Origin: an uncultured Spirochaetales bacterium
GTDB taxonomy: Bacteria; Spirochaetota; Spirochaetia; Sphaerochaetales; Sphaerochaetaceae
Assembly (NCBI GenBank): GCA_944392695.1
Contig: CALXXN010000011.1
Span: 1-64,000 of the forward strand
DNA length: 64,000 bases
Reading direction: 5' to 3'
Below, piece by piece: positions 1 through 9,554 of the stretch. How positions within the stretch are numbered: the stretch's first letter is position 1; each line of letters begins with the position of its first letter. The notes under the pieces were generated by a model. It did no database searches, was not told where the DNA came from, and worked only from the letters and a program-made list of their open reading frames with translations. The translations under genes and the position numbers were made by a program.

Positions 1-1922
1 TAGTTCTTGAAGTTGTCGCCGCTGAAGCGGTTGAAGACTTCAGAGCAGTACTTGGGTGTGAGGTTGAATTCTTCCGAAAGGTCGATGAGCATGATGGGCT
101 CGCTGTAATGCTCGTGGATGTATTCCCTCATCTTCTTGGCAACCTGGTCTCCCTTCTCCTGGCTCTCTGCGCTCTTGAGTGCGATGGTTGAGGCAAGAAG
201 TTCCCTTACGGCCTGTATGCTTTGCTGGGCGCCTGTTGCACTTGGAAGTCTTTCTTCCGGTAGCCTCATCTCCTGACGGATGCGTACGATGGTCGATGTA
301 AGGGCGCTGATGAGGTTCCTCGCTTCGCTCTCTGTCAGCTTCACCTCCTCAGAGAAGTTCGCATCAATGATCGCATCGAAAATCTCGAGAGCGGAAGGGG
401 AAGTGGCCAGGGCCGCGTTGACAAGCTTCCTTTCCTCGCTGACAGGGTAGTACATGCAACCCGAGCGCAATCTCACATCGGCTTCGGTGAGGATGTTCCT
501 GTCCCGTTCGAAATAGCGGCTGTCCATTATGTTCTGAGCTTTGAGGTAGGCGGCCTTTATGTTCTGCCATCCCTGCACAGTGTGGCTGATTGCCGCCTGC
601 ATGCTCGCATCCTCATCCTGAAGCGTGAACTCCCTGAGCATCTTGTAGAGGAAGGCATGGCATTCCTCCTCATCCTGGCTCTTGTAGATCAGTGTGGCAC
701 TGCCGTTGTCCATCATGATGAAGTGCAGATGACTGATGCGCCGTGTCATTGAGTTCGTCCTGAGCAGTAGTGTCTGCTTCTTCTCAGCCCCTGCACCTTC
801 AGCATCAAGGATTGCAACCGTGAAGAATGATGTCTCATCGTCTGCTATCCTGTGTATCGAGTCGGTGCCGTGGATGTAGGAGCGGTATTTCTGTACATCA
901 ATTGCTGCCTGCAGTTCGCGGCTGAGGCTTTCAAGCCGGCTTGAAATATCCTCAGCCTCGCGGCACTTGGTTATGATCATGTCAAACTCATTGCCTTCAG
1001 CAAGCTCCTTGGGTGCCTCTGATCCAGCAACGCTCGCATAGGCCTGCTTGACAGGCTCGTATAGGTTCGTCTTCAGGCGGTATGCGGCAAAGAATGTGGC
1101 CGTGAGGGCGAATGTGACGAAGGCTGCGAGCACAAGAATGCTGGGGAATGCAATGCGGTCTGCATGTGCGAGGACGAATGTGAACGAGAAGTAGGGAAAG
1201 CTTTCGCTCCTCAGGTTATAGCCCTCAATCTGGCTGTGGCCGGATGGGATGAAGGTGTTTTCAAGGCAGTCAGCAAGCTCCGCATCGCTGCTGTATATGG
1301 TGTGCGATGTGTTGTCTATCAGGGCTAATGTGATCCGGCTGTCCTGTGGCGGTGCGAAGATCGAGGCCGGCAGGATGCAGTAGAAGATCAGGGTGGAGTC
1401 ATTCAGGAAACGCTCGAGGGTCAGTATGATCCTGCTACCATCTTCTGTCAGCACGGCTCCCTGGCTTTGGGGAAGTTCGTCAAGTCCCACGATGCTGGAA
1501 AGGAAGCTGGTCTTCGCCAGGGTTCCGTTGGTCGTGATTACGAAGGATGCCTCATCATCCCGCGTCACTGCAAGATTGTAGGTGTTGAAATTCGTTCCCG
1601 GGGCCCAACGGCAGAGGTCCTTGTAGATACGGAGCGAACTGTAGTAGTAGTCGGCGGAGCCGTGGGCCGAGTCCAGCCAGGAGAGTACATCTGCTGAGGT
1701 GGAGAAGTAGTCTACCGTGCGGCTGATTTCGCTCAGCGTCGCACTGAGCGCATTCATCGAGACCTCCTCAAGCGACTCAAGCGCGTGGTTGGCCGAGTCC
1801 GTGATATTGCGTTCTGCAAGAAGGGCTGCAATGACTGCCATCAGTGCGATCACTAGTGCCAGACCTGTGAAGACAAGTGAGAGCTTGTGCTGGTACGAAT
1901 GATTCCTCGAGCTTTTTGCCAT
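1..1922 (-). CDS. Membrane-anchored AraC-family regulator (partial at left edge)
   Basis: This frame is open from an ATG at 1922 to the window edge, about 640 codons, so the C-terminus is missing. The order is a first membrane segment (about residues 11-33), an extracytoplasmic sensor region, a second membrane segment (about 254-280, including ILVLAAFVTFALTATFFAAY), a long cytoplasmic linker, and the first half of an AraC HTH from about residue 595 (MREYIHEHYSEPIML, LSEEFNLTPKYCSEVFNRFS). This is the YesN/two-TM AraC sensor layout often found beside LplABC-type sugar importers. It is divergent from the permease/sulfatase operon starting at 2065, so it probably senses the imported glycan or a derivative and activates that operon. 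The second HTH helix pair lies beyond the window. An upstream ATG at about 1950 is followed at once by a stop, which supports the start chosen. Confidence 0.85.
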   Translation of the reverse strand, partial: MAKSSRNHSYQHKLSLVFTGLALVIALMAVIAALLAERNITDSANHALESLEEVSMNALSATLSEISRTVDYFSTSADVLSWLDSAHGSADYYYSSLRIYKDLCRWAPGTNFNTYNLAVTRDDEASFVITTNGTLAKTSFLSSIVGLDELPQSQGAVLTEDGSRIILTLERFLNDSTLIFYCILPASIFAPPQDSRITLALIDNTSHTIYSSDAELADCLENTFIPSGHSQIEGYNLRSESFPYFSFTFVLAHADRIAFPSILVLAAFVTFALTATFFAAYRLKTNLYEPVKQAYASVAGSEAPKELAEGNEFDMIITKCREAEDISSRLESLSRELQAAIDVQKYRSYIHGTDSIHRIADDETSFFTVAILDAEGAGAEKKQTLLLRTNSMTRRISHLHFIMMDNGSATLIYKSQDEEECHAFLYKMLREFTLQDEDASMQAAISHTVQGWQNIKAAYLKAQNIMDSRYFERDRNILTEADVRLRSGCMYYPVSEERKLVNAALATSPSALEIFDAIIDANFSEEVKLTESEARNLISALTSTIVRIRQEMRLPEERLPSATGAQQSIQAVRELLASTIALKSAESQEKGDQVAKKMREYIHEHYSEPIMLIDLSEEFNLTPKYCSEVFNRFSGDNFKN

Positions 1923-2064
1923 AAGGATGATTTTACCTGTTTTTTTCCATTTCGATAAATTCTTTTCCTGTTTTTCGGAATATTGGCGATGAACGGAAAA
2001 TTGCCGATTTCGTGTTCCATCAAATGGGGTTTAGCCTGAAATCATCACAAAAGGAGGTTGTCTC

Positions 2065-2994
2065 ATGGCAACAAGTAATGGCCTTGGCCGTCAGAGCATG
2101 AGGAAGCGCTTTCTTTCGAGTTGGCAGCTTCTCATCTTGCTCTTACCTGGCCTCATATGGTACCTGCTCTTCTGCTACAAGCCCATGGTCGGTCTTAGAA
2201 TGGCCTTCTACGACTACAATATTTTCCGTGGCTTCGAGGGCAGCGAGTTTGTTGGGCTGGAGAATTTCAAGATATACATGACGGGACCCGACTTCTTCCG
2301 CACAGTGAAGAACACCCTCATGATCGCCCTTTGGCAGCTTCTGATCTGTTTCCCGTTCCCCATCCTGCTTGCAATCATCGTGACGGAGATGAAGAGCAAT
2401 CTGCTGAGAAAGGCGGTGCAGACGGCAACATTCCTTCCGTACTTCATCTCGACAGTCGTTGTCTGCGGTATGGTTGTGAACTTCCTTTCTCCATCAACTG
2501 GAATCATAAACAAGTTCATTGAGCTCTTCGGAGGAGATGCGACCTATTTCATGGTCTACCCGCAGTATTTCCGCCCGATCTACACCATCATGACGCTCTG
2601 GCAGACAGCCGGATTCAACTCAGTTGTCTACATCGCAGCCCTGATGGGCATTGATACGGAACTGTATGAGGCAGCGCTTGTCGACGGCGCAGGACGTTTC
2701 CAGCGCATCTGGCATATCACATTGCCAGGCATCGTGCCCACAATCGTGACAATGCTTGTCATGAACATCGGCAAGATGGTCAAAGTCGGCTACGAATCCA
2801 TCCTCTTGCTCTACCAGCCATCGACTTATTCGACTGCCGATGTCATAAGCACATATTCATTCCGCATGGGAATCCAGAACGGAGACTATGGAATCGCAAC
2901 CGCCGCAGGACTCTTCGAGGCAGTCATCGCACTGATCCTCGTCGTCGCCGCCAACAAGATCTCAAAGAGACTGACAGAGACCGCACTCTGGTAA
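2065..2994 (+). CDS. Carbohydrate ABC transporter permease, LplB/YteP type
   Basis: Inner-membrane permease subunit of a binding-protein-dependent oligosaccharide importer, 309 residues. The first membrane helix follows a short basic N-terminus (LLILLLPGLIWYLLFCYKP), and the family EAA loop is visible as EAALVDGAGRFQRIWHITLP, which docks the ATPase. A strong AAAGGAGG lies just upstream of the ATG. It is the first gene of a seven-gene run with short gaps: two permeases, a binding protein, then sulfatase, GH88, sulfatase, sulfatase. No ATPase gene is present in the operon, so a shared MsmK/UgpC-like ATPase elsewhere is inferred. Substrate is inferred from the downstream enzymes. Confidence 0.93.
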   Translation: MATSNGLGRQSMRKRFLSSWQLLILLLPGLIWYLLFCYKPMVGLRMAFYDYNIFRGFEGSEFVGLENFKIYMTGPDFFRTVKNTLMIALWQLLICFPFPILLAIIVTEMKSNLLRKAVQTATFLPYFISTVVVCGMVVNFLSPSTGIINKFIELFGGDATYFMVYPQYFRPIYTIMTLWQTAGFNSVVYIAALMGIDTELYEAALVDGAGRFQRIWHITLPGIVPTIVTMLVMNIGKMVKVGYESILLLYQPSTYSTADVISTYSFRMGIQNGDYGIATAAGLFEAVIALILVVAANKISKRLTETALW

Positions 2995-3009
2995 TGGGAG
3001 GGAAGGACA

Positions 3010-3918
3010 ATGTCAAAAGAAAGAAACAAAGGCGGTTCCGGAGCCCGTATCGAGGGACGCGGTGAGAAGATCTTCGACATCGCAGTCACGATTGTCGGTA
3101 TCGTACTCGTCATCATCTGCCTTTACCCGCTGTGGTATGTCTTCATCGCCTCTGTCAGCCGTCCGCTCTATGTCGAGAACGGCTCAGTGATGTTCAGGCC
3201 TGCCTACTTCACGCTCGAAAGCTACAAGGAAGCTTTCAAGACACCATTCCTGTGGACAAGTTTCGGCAACTCGCTTTTCTACACATTCTTCGGTGTCCTG
3301 GTGAACATGGTCTTCTCGACTACAATGGCCTATGCGCTCTCTAGAAGCCGCCTGCTCTTCCGCAAGGGCTTTACAATGCTTGCCGTCTTCACGATGTGGT
3401 TCAGTGCCGGCATCATCCCGATGTACATGAACTTCCGTGATTTCAATCTTCTGGACACCAGGACGGCCATCCTCTTCGGCTTTGCGATCAGCACCTACAA
3501 CATGATCATTCTCAAAAGCTTCTTCGAACAGGTCCCATCAGCCCTGGAGGAGGCGGCTTTCATCGACGGGGCAAGCGACTTCCGCATATTCGTGCAGATC
3601 TTCCTGCCTCTTTCGAAGCCGGCCCTGGCCACAGTCGCGCTCTTCTACGGTGTCAACCGCTGGAACGGATACTTCTGGCCTATGAACCTGCTGACAAGCG
3701 ACAGCAAGGTGCCTCTCCAGGTGCTCCTGAAGAAACTGCTTGTCGATAGGACCGCAAATGAGATGGAGAGTGCCATCATCACAAGCGCATCCCTGAGCAA
3801 CCAGACGACTGTGATCTACGCACTGATCCTGCTTGCCATCATCCCGATGGCCGTGATCTATCCTTTCATTCAGAAATACTTCCGCAGCGGTATCACCATC
3901 GGTGCGGTCAAGGGTTAA
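3010..3918 (+). CDS. Carbohydrate ABC transporter permease, LplC/YtcP type
   Basis: Second permease of the importer, 302 residues, 15 bp after the first one, with a GGGAGG ribosome site. It has an N-terminal membrane segment (VTIVGIVLVIICLYPLWYVF), the SR(P/x)LYV periplasmic start typical of YtcP-like proteins, and the ATPase-docking EAA loop EEAAFIDGASDFRIFVQIFL. It should pair with the 2065 product to form the translocation channel. The C-terminus ends in TIGAVKG, which matches the short conserved KGAVKG-like tail usual in this subfamily. Confidence 0.93.
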   Translation: MSKERNKGGSGARIEGRGEKIFDIAVTIVGIVLVIICLYPLWYVFIASVSRPLYVENGSVMFRPAYFTLESYKEAFKTPFLWTSFGNSLFYTFFGVLVNMVFSTTMAYALSRSRLLFRKGFTMLAVFTMWFSAGIIPMYMNFRDFNLLDTRTAILFGFAISTYNMIILKSFFEQVPSALEEAAFIDGASDFRIFVQIFLPLSKPALATVALFYGVNRWNGYFWPMNLLTSDSKVPLQVLLKKLLVDRTANEMESAIITSASLSNQTTVIYALILLAIIPMAVIYPFIQKYFRSGITIGAVKG

Positions 3919-3944
3919 CACACTTCAAAAGGAGATAAAAAAAG

Positions 3945-5564
3945 ATGAAAAAGAGAACATTTGTCCTTTCCATCCTCATCGCTCTCTTCTGCATCCTGCC
4001 GTTGGCAGCTGGCGGTAGCAGCGAGGCCTCATCCGCTTCCTCAGTGGACAGTGGAGTCAGGCCGACGCTCAACGAAGATGGAAGCTTCCACCTTCCTATC
4101 GCAGATGAAAAGACGACTTTCTCAATCTTCCTCAACTTCAATAACATGCCCTTCGACAACAACTGGGCAGTGTGGAAGGAGCTTGAGGAGAGGACGAATA
4201 TCCGCTTCGAGAGCGTGATCAGCCAGACCAACTCCAATGAGACTGAGGCCTACAACCTCATGCTCTCCAGTGGCAACCTGGCCGATGTCATCGGCTATGT
4301 CAGTGCTGCGGATCTTGAGAAGCTGGGCCGCGATGGTGGACTGATCCCACTCAACGATCTCATTGACGAATATGCCCCGAACATCAAGGCCCTGATGGAG
4401 TCGGATCCCGCCTTCAGGCAGTATGCTACAAGTACGGACGGAAACATCTACTTCATCCCCAAGAACCAGGTCATGAACAATGCAGAGTTCTGGTTCATCA
4501 GAGCCGACTGGCTTGATAAGCTCGGCCTCGAAGTCCCGACCACAGTCGACGAGCTGTATGATGTCCTCACCGCTTTCCGTAATGAGGATCCTAACGGCAA
4601 CGGGCTGAAGGATGAGATTCCTCTCTTCGACCGCGCAGGCTGGAAGATGCCGGATGAGTACCTCTATCTGTGGGATACTTCAATCGAGTTCTATGTCAGG
4701 GACGGAAAGATCACCTACGAGCCCCTGGAGGAGAATTTCAAGACAGGTGTCACCAACCTCATCAAGTGGTACTGCGAAGGCCTGATCGATCCTGAAATCT
4801 TCACACGCGGACCGAAGAGCAGGGATACCCTTCTTGCTGCAGACCTCGGCGGATGCACACATGACTGGATCAGCGCCGTCTCCTATAACGGTACGCTGGA
4901 CAAGGACATCCCGGGGTTCAAGATGATTGGAATCGCGCCGCCTGCTGACCAGAACGGCGTTGTCAAGGAGCGCACGATGAGGTATCCCGGTGTCGGATGG
5001 GGAATCTCAAGCCAGTGCGAAGACCCAGTGACAGTCATCAAGTTCATGGACTACCTCTTCACAGAGGAAGGATCCGCACTGATGAACTGGGGTATTGAGG
5101 GTGAAAGCTACTACGTGGATGAGAACGGAGACTTCCAGTTCTACGACCACGTGCTCAACAGCGAGCAGACAACAACTGGTTATCTGCGCTCCATCGGCGC
5201 CATCTACCGCGTCGGCATGAACCAGACAGGCGAGTACGAGCTGGCATCCACCAACGAAGAGGGTGTCGCTGTCATCGAGCTTTATGAGGCACATCCTGAG
5301 TGGTACGACAACAGCCAGCCTCCATACGCTGACGGCAAGCTGGACATGAAGTACTTCTCAGAGGACGAGACTCGTTACGAAAGGATCATGGGCCAGATCG
5401 AACCTTATGTGCAGGAGAAGCTGCAGAGCTGGATCCTTGGCACCAGCGACTTCGAAGCTGACTACGACAGCTTCATCAACGAGCTTCACACCAGAGGCAT
5501 TGATGAGGCCATCGAGATCAATCAGAGGGCTTACGACTTCTACATTGGAAGTGGAAGCAACTGA
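3945..5564 (+). CDS. Extracellular solute-binding protein (LplA type)
   Basis: Periplasmic binding subunit of the importer, 539 residues, close to the usual length for LplA-like family 1 binding proteins. The signal peptide (FVLSILIALFCILPLAA) is followed by GGSSEASS with no Cys at the expected lipobox position, so it is probably a soluble or signal-anchored protein rather than a lipoprotein. Family features include the EDPNGNGLKDEIPL calcium-site-like segment and WFIRADWLDKLGL. Start is fixed by AAAGGAG. A GC-rich UUCG hairpin follows its stop, which may raise the level of this transcript segment over the downstream genes. Ligand is inferred to be an unsaturated, probably sulfated uronide oligosaccharide because of the neighbouring GH88 and sulfatases. 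Confidence 0.92.
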   Translation: MKKRTFVLSILIALFCILPLAAGGSSEASSASSVDSGVRPTLNEDGSFHLPIADEKTTFSIFLNFNNMPFDNNWAVWKELEERTNIRFESVISQTNSNETEAYNLMLSSGNLADVIGYVSAADLEKLGRDGGLIPLNDLIDEYAPNIKALMESDPAFRQYATSTDGNIYFIPKNQVMNNAEFWFIRADWLDKLGLEVPTTVDELYDVLTAFRNEDPNGNGLKDEIPLFDRAGWKMPDEYLYLWDTSIEFYVRDGKITYEPLEENFKTGVTNLIKWYCEGLIDPEIFTRGPKSRDTLLAADLGGCTHDWISAVSYNGTLDKDIPGFKMIGIAPPADQNGVVKERTMRYPGVGWGISSQCEDPVTVIKFMDYLFTEEGSALMNWGIEGESYYVDENGDFQFYDHVLNSEQTTTGYLRSIGAIYRVGMNQTGEYELASTNEEGVAVIELYEAHPEWYDNSQPPYADGKLDMKYFSEDETRYERIMGQIEPYVQEKLQSWILGTSDFEADYDSFINELHTRGIDEAIEINQRAYDFYIGSGSN

Positions 5565-5578
5565 TAGATATCACCTAC

Positions 5579-5596
5579 GGGGCACTTCGGTGCCCC
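5579..5596 (+). terminator. Intercistronic hairpin with UUCG loop
   Basis: GGGGCAC-TTCG-GTGCCCC is a perfect 7-bp stem with a stable tetraloop, 14 bp after the binding-protein stop. It is followed by CTCTTT, a poor U tract, and then by the sulfatase ribosome site. It is best read as a partial terminator or an mRNA-end stabiliser that makes the binding protein more abundant than the enzymes. Confidence 0.6.
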
Positions 5597-5614
5597 CTCT
5601 TTGAGGAGGACATG

Positions 5615-6991
5615 ATGGCAAGGCGGAAGAACCTTATTTATATTTTTGCAGATCAGTGGCGCTACCATGCCTATGGGGCCGCAGGCGAAGACGACATCAG
5701 TACACCGGCATTCGATGCCTTCGCCCAGGATTCCATCTTCTGCACTTCGGCGCTTTCGACCTATCCATTGTGCTCTCCTCACAGAGCATCCCTCCTGACG
5801 GGCAAGGACCCGCTCTCACTCGGTTTCTACACCAACTGCAAGAACGGCATCGCAGACCGTGTCATGCTCTATCCGCAGGAGATCACGATTTCTGATGTGC
5901 TGCATGGGGAAGGATACCAGACAGCCTATATCGGAAAATGGCACCTGGACTCGGCCGAGGTCAATTTCTATTCCAATCCGTCTTCCGGCGCCAGCGTCTG
6001 GGACGCCTTCACGCCGCCTGGAGAGAGGCGCCATCACTTCGACTACTGGTATTCATATGGTGCTATGAACGACCACCTTCATCCTCACTACTGGGGGGAT
6101 GATGAGAAGATGATCAATATCGAAGGCTGGTCAGCGGAGCATGAGACAGATGTCTTCATCTCCTACATGGAGGAGGCGGTGAAGAAGGATGGCCCAATCC
6201 TGTGCTTCCTCTCCTGGAATCCGCCGCACCCGCCATATGACCTGATTGATGAAGAGCGTCTCTCGCTCTACAGTGACAAGGGGGACTTCAGACCGAATGT
6301 GCCTGAAGCGTGGAGGAGTGACCCGTCCTACCTCAAGGCGCGGCAGGATTACTTTGCCGCTGTTGCGGGACTTGATCAGCAGTTCGCCAGGATTGTCAGC
6401 TACCTGAAGGAGACAGGGCTTTATGACGATTCCGTCATCGTCCTTTCAGCAGACCACGGTGACTGCATGGGCTCCCATGGCCTTTACGGCAAGAATGTCT
6501 GGTACGAAGAGTCGATCCGCATTCCGCTTGTGATCCACGATCCGGACCTGGCACCCGGCCGCTGTAGCAGCATGGTCATGAGTGAGGATCAGATGCCGAC
6601 TCTTCTTGAACTTCTCGGTGTACAGATTCCTGAGACTGTCACAGGAGTGAGCCAGGCCGAGGCATTGAAGGGAGGCGCGGACAAGCGTCCTTATGCTTAC
6701 CTCATGAGCGCTCCTGGCCTGCCTGAGCAGCAGGCGCCTTACAGAGAGCATGGACTTGATCCCCGTGCCTATGGTTGGAGATCAATAAGAACAGGGAAGG
6801 AGAAGTATGTTGTCGACAACGGAACCGTGCCTGGCTTTGAGAGGCGCAGGCTGTTGTACGACCTTGTGGATGATCCCTATGAGCTCTCGCCAAAGGTGCT
6901 TTCACCCTCAGACCCCATCTCTAAGAACTATGATGATATGATCAGGGCTTCAATGAGAAAACCTGCAGACTTCTTCTTACTGGAGGACTAG
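5615..6991 (+). CDS. Cytoplasmic sulfatase (Cys type), first of three
   Basis: Sulfatase of the alkaline-phosphatase superfamily that removes sulfate esters from sugars, about 458 residues. The modification motif C-x-P-x-R is present as PLCSPHRASLLTGKDPL; the Cys is converted to formylglycine by an anaerobic sulfatase-maturating enzyme, which is not in the window. Metal-binding features are the N-terminal IFADQWR and the SADHGDCMGSHGLYGK segment. There is no signal peptide, so it acts in the cytoplasm on imported substrate. Two ATGs (5612 and 5615) follow AGGAGGA; the second is better spaced. The gene abuts GH88, which starts one base after its stop. Confidence 0.93.
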   Translation: MARRKNLIYIFADQWRYHAYGAAGEDDISTPAFDAFAQDSIFCTSALSTYPLCSPHRASLLTGKDPLSLGFYTNCKNGIADRVMLYPQEITISDVLHGEGYQTAYIGKWHLDSAEVNFYSNPSSGASVWDAFTPPGERRHHFDYWYSYGAMNDHLHPHYWGDDEKMINIEGWSAEHETDVFISYMEEAVKKDGPILCFLSWNPPHPPYDLIDEERLSLYSDKGDFRPNVPEAWRSDPSYLKARQDYFAAVAGLDQQFARIVSYLKETGLYDDSVIVLSADHGDCMGSHGLYGKNVWYEESIRIPLVIHDPDLAPGRCSSMVMSEDQMPTLLELLGVQIPETVTGVSQAEALKGGADKRPYAYLMSAPGLPEQQAPYREHGLDPRAYGWRSIRTGKEKYVVDNGTVPGFERRRLLYDLVDDPYELSPKVLSPSDPISKNYDDMIRASMRKPADFFLLED

Positions 6992-8158
6992 ATGGACATA
7001 GAGACAAGGCTTGCGCCACTGAGTGATGCATTCGTTGCCAACGCAATAAGGAATGCGGTTGCAATTAATGAATCATGCCTTGATGGCTATACTGCAGAAT
7101 TCAAGTACAGTCACAGCAGGAATGGCTTCTACCCGAAGAGCGGGAACACGGAGTGGACCACCGGTTTCTGGACAGGCCAGCTCTGGCTTTGCTACAGCCT
7201 GACAGGTGATGAGCGCTTCCGCAGGGCTGCGCTGGTCCAGGTTGATTCCTTCCTGGAGCGCATTGAGAAAAAGATTGATGTCGAGCACCATGACATGGGC
7301 TTTCTCTATTCGCCATCTTGTGTCGCAGCATACAAGCACACAGGCAGTGAGACGGGTCGGAAGGCAGCCCTCCTTGCAGCAGACAACCTGATTTCGCGAT
7401 TTCATGAAAAGGGACAGTTCATCCAGGCCTGGGGTAGCCTTGAGAACAGGAATGAATACCGCCTCATCGTCGACTGTCTGCTGAATCTACCGCTTCTCTA
7501 CTGGGCAAGCGGGACGACTGGGGATGGGAAGTACAGTGATATCGCAGGCCGCCACTTCAACACGGCCCTCTCCTGTGTGTTGCGCCCTGACGGTTCGACT
7601 TACCATACCTATTACTTTGACCCCCAGACCGGCGCTCCACTACGCGGTGTGACTGCACAGGGTAACAGGGACGGCTCGCCCTGGGCCCGCGGACAGGCCT
7701 GGGCCGTCTATGGAAGTGCGCTTGGCTACTCGAAGACAGGAAGCAGTCTTGCCCTCAGCGTCTTCCATAAGACCCTGGACTTCTTCCTCTCACATCTTCC
7801 CGATGACATCATTCCCTACTGGGACTTCGATTTTACGAATCCAAGTACTGAACCCCGTGACTCATCAGCTCTTGCAATTGTCATCTGCGGCATGATGGAG
7901 GCAGGGGATGCGATTGGTGGTGAGGAGGGCAGGAAACTTCATGAGCTTGCACTCCGGCTTCTTGCACGGCTCTATGAAGAGTGCGCGGTAAAGGATGCTT
8001 CAATTTCAAACGGACTTCTTCTCCACGGTACCTATGCGCGCAAAAGCGAGTACAACACCTGCCGCAACCGCGGGGTTGATGAGTGCAACATATGGGGAGA
8101 TTACTATTATCTTGAAGCTCTTGCCCGCGTAAAGGGCAAGTGGGAGGCCTACTGGTGA
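6992..8158 (+). CDS. Unsaturated glucuronyl hydrolase (GH88)
   Basis: Family 88 glycosidase that hydrates and removes the 4,5-unsaturated uronic acid left on oligosaccharides by polysaccharide lyases, 388 residues, the normal length. Visible family features are TEWTTGFWTGQLWL, HHDMGFLYSPS with the first candidate catalytic Asp, EYRLIVDCLLNLPLLYWA with the second, and GSPWARGQAWAVYG. No signal peptide is seen, so it is cytoplasmic. Lying between sulfatases, it implies a chondroitin-, heparin- or other sulfated uronide-derived substrate; exact linkage cannot be read from sequence. Its stop overlaps the next sulfatase start. Confidence 0.95.
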   Translation: MDIETRLAPLSDAFVANAIRNAVAINESCLDGYTAEFKYSHSRNGFYPKSGNTEWTTGFWTGQLWLCYSLTGDERFRRAALVQVDSFLERIEKKIDVEHHDMGFLYSPSCVAAYKHTGSETGRKAALLAADNLISRFHEKGQFIQAWGSLENRNEYRLIVDCLLNLPLLYWASGTTGDGKYSDIAGRHFNTALSCVLRPDGSTYHTYYFDPQTGAPLRGVTAQGNRDGSPWARGQAWAVYGSALGYSKTGSSLALSVFHKTLDFFLSHLPDDIIPYWDFDFTNPSTEPRDSSALAIVICGMMEAGDAIGGEEGRKLHELALRLLARLYEECAVKDASISNGLLLHGTYARKSEYNTCRNRGVDECNIWGDYYYLEALARVKGKWEAYW

Positions 8159-9540
8159 ACATCATTGTCTTTGTCATGGACCAGCTTTCCGCCCTGGCCT
8201 TGGATCTTTACGGTGGGCCCTTCCATGCACCGGCCATCTCCTCTCTGGCTGGAAATGGAGTCCTGGTGGAAGATGCTTATTGCAACTATCCGCTCTGCCA
8301 GCCCTCGCGCGCTTCCCTGTGGACAGGCCAGTACCCGCACCGCAACCGGGTCTGGTCAAACGGGCGCAAGTGGCCGATCACGCCGATTGATTCCTCCTTT
8401 CCTGCCCTTGGAGAGGCCTTCGCCTCTGCCGGCTGGGAATGCCGGCATTTTGGGAAAAAGCATGACGGCGGAGCGCTGAGGGGCTTCATCTGTTCCGCAG
8501 AGGAGAAGAGGAAGATAGGAAATGACAACGATGCCTTCCCGTATAATATGGACACCTACGCCGATGCCTATACAGTGGATGAGACACTCTCCTTCATAAA
8601 AAAGCGCAGGGATGAGCGTCCTCTCCTCATGGTTGTCGACCTGATCAATCCGCACAACATCTGCGGCTGGATTGGTGTCAACAAAGGTCCACATGAGGAT
8701 GTGCCATTCGATGGAGAGCTTCCTCAACTTCCTGTCAATTTCCATTTCGATGACATCGCATCGCGCCCGCTGCCCGTACAGTATATCTGTTGCTCGCATG
8801 TCAGACAGGGACAGGTCTCAGCCTGGACCGAAGAGAATTACAGGCACTACCTTGCCGCATACAACTACTACCTCCAGAGGGCAGACAGTGATATGAAGAG
8901 GGTACTTGATGAAGCCGCCTCGGCCGGCCTCATTGATGATGAGACCCTCATTGTCTTCACCAGTGACCATGGCGACAACCTCACTTCGCGCGGTGCCGTG
9001 ACCAAGCAGGTCTCGCTTTACGAGGAAGTGACCCGCGTGCCACTCATCTTCAGCGGTCCTGCTGTGAAGGCCAGGGGCAGTGCTGAAGGCCTGGCTTCCC
9101 TGCTTGACCTGTTCCCGACCCTTCTAGGAGTGGCAGGACTTGAGCCGGATGAGCGGCTGGACGGAATGGACATAAGCGGCATTCTTGACGGCAGTGCTAT
9201 GCCGGAGCATGGATATGTCGCAAGCGAGTGGTTTACGGAATGGGGCTACACGATATCGCCTGGCCGGATGATAAGAATCGGGCACTACAAGTACATGCAC
9301 TACCTTGAAGGTGATGGTGAGGAGCTGTACGACCTTGAAAAGGATCCCCGCGAGATGAAGAATCTTGCAAAAGACCCCTCATACAGTGCTGTTATTGAGG
9401 AGATGCGAACGGCGCTGGAAAGGCATATTGATCGGAGTGCTGATCCCTATCACTCCCTTGAAGTGAAGGTGGACAAGAGATGGAGGAGCCATCCCGTCGG
9501 CTATCACAGGCATGAGGGGCCGACAGCTCCGGAAGTCTGA
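8155..9540 (+). CDS. Cytoplasmic sulfatase (Cys type), second
   Basis: Sulfatase of about 461 residues with the formylglycine motif PLCQPSRASLWTGQYPH, the N-terminal metal-binding IIVFVMDQLS and the FTSDHGDNLTSRG segment. A GTG at 8155, seven bases after GGGAGG, overlaps the GH88 stop (GTGA) and gives MNIIVFVMD, the natural start for this family; an upstream in-frame GTG at 8140 would add five residues and has no ribosome site. No signal peptide. It differs clearly in sequence from the flanking two sulfatases, which suggests different sulfate positions or sugars. Translation is probably coupled to GH88. Confidence 0.92.
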   Translation: MNIIVFVMDQLSALALDLYGGPFHAPAISSLAGNGVLVEDAYCNYPLCQPSRASLWTGQYPHRNRVWSNGRKWPITPIDSSFPALGEAFASAGWECRHFGKKHDGGALRGFICSAEEKRKIGNDNDAFPYNMDTYADAYTVDETLSFIKKRRDERPLLMVVDLINPHNICGWIGVNKGPHEDVPFDGELPQLPVNFHFDDIASRPLPVQYICCSHVRQGQVSAWTEENYRHYLAAYNYYLQRADSDMKRVLDEAASAGLIDDETLIVFTSDHGDNLTSRGAVTKQVSLYEEVTRVPLIFSGPAVKARGSAEGLASLLDLFPTLLGVAGLEPDERLDGMDISGILDGSAMPEHGYVASEWFTEWGYTISPGRMIRIGHYKYMHYLEGDGEELYDLEKDPREMKNLAKDPSYSAVIEEMRTALERHIDRSADPYHSLEVKVDKRWRSHPVGYHRHEGPTAPEV

Positions 9541-9554
9541 TGAGGAGGTGGAAG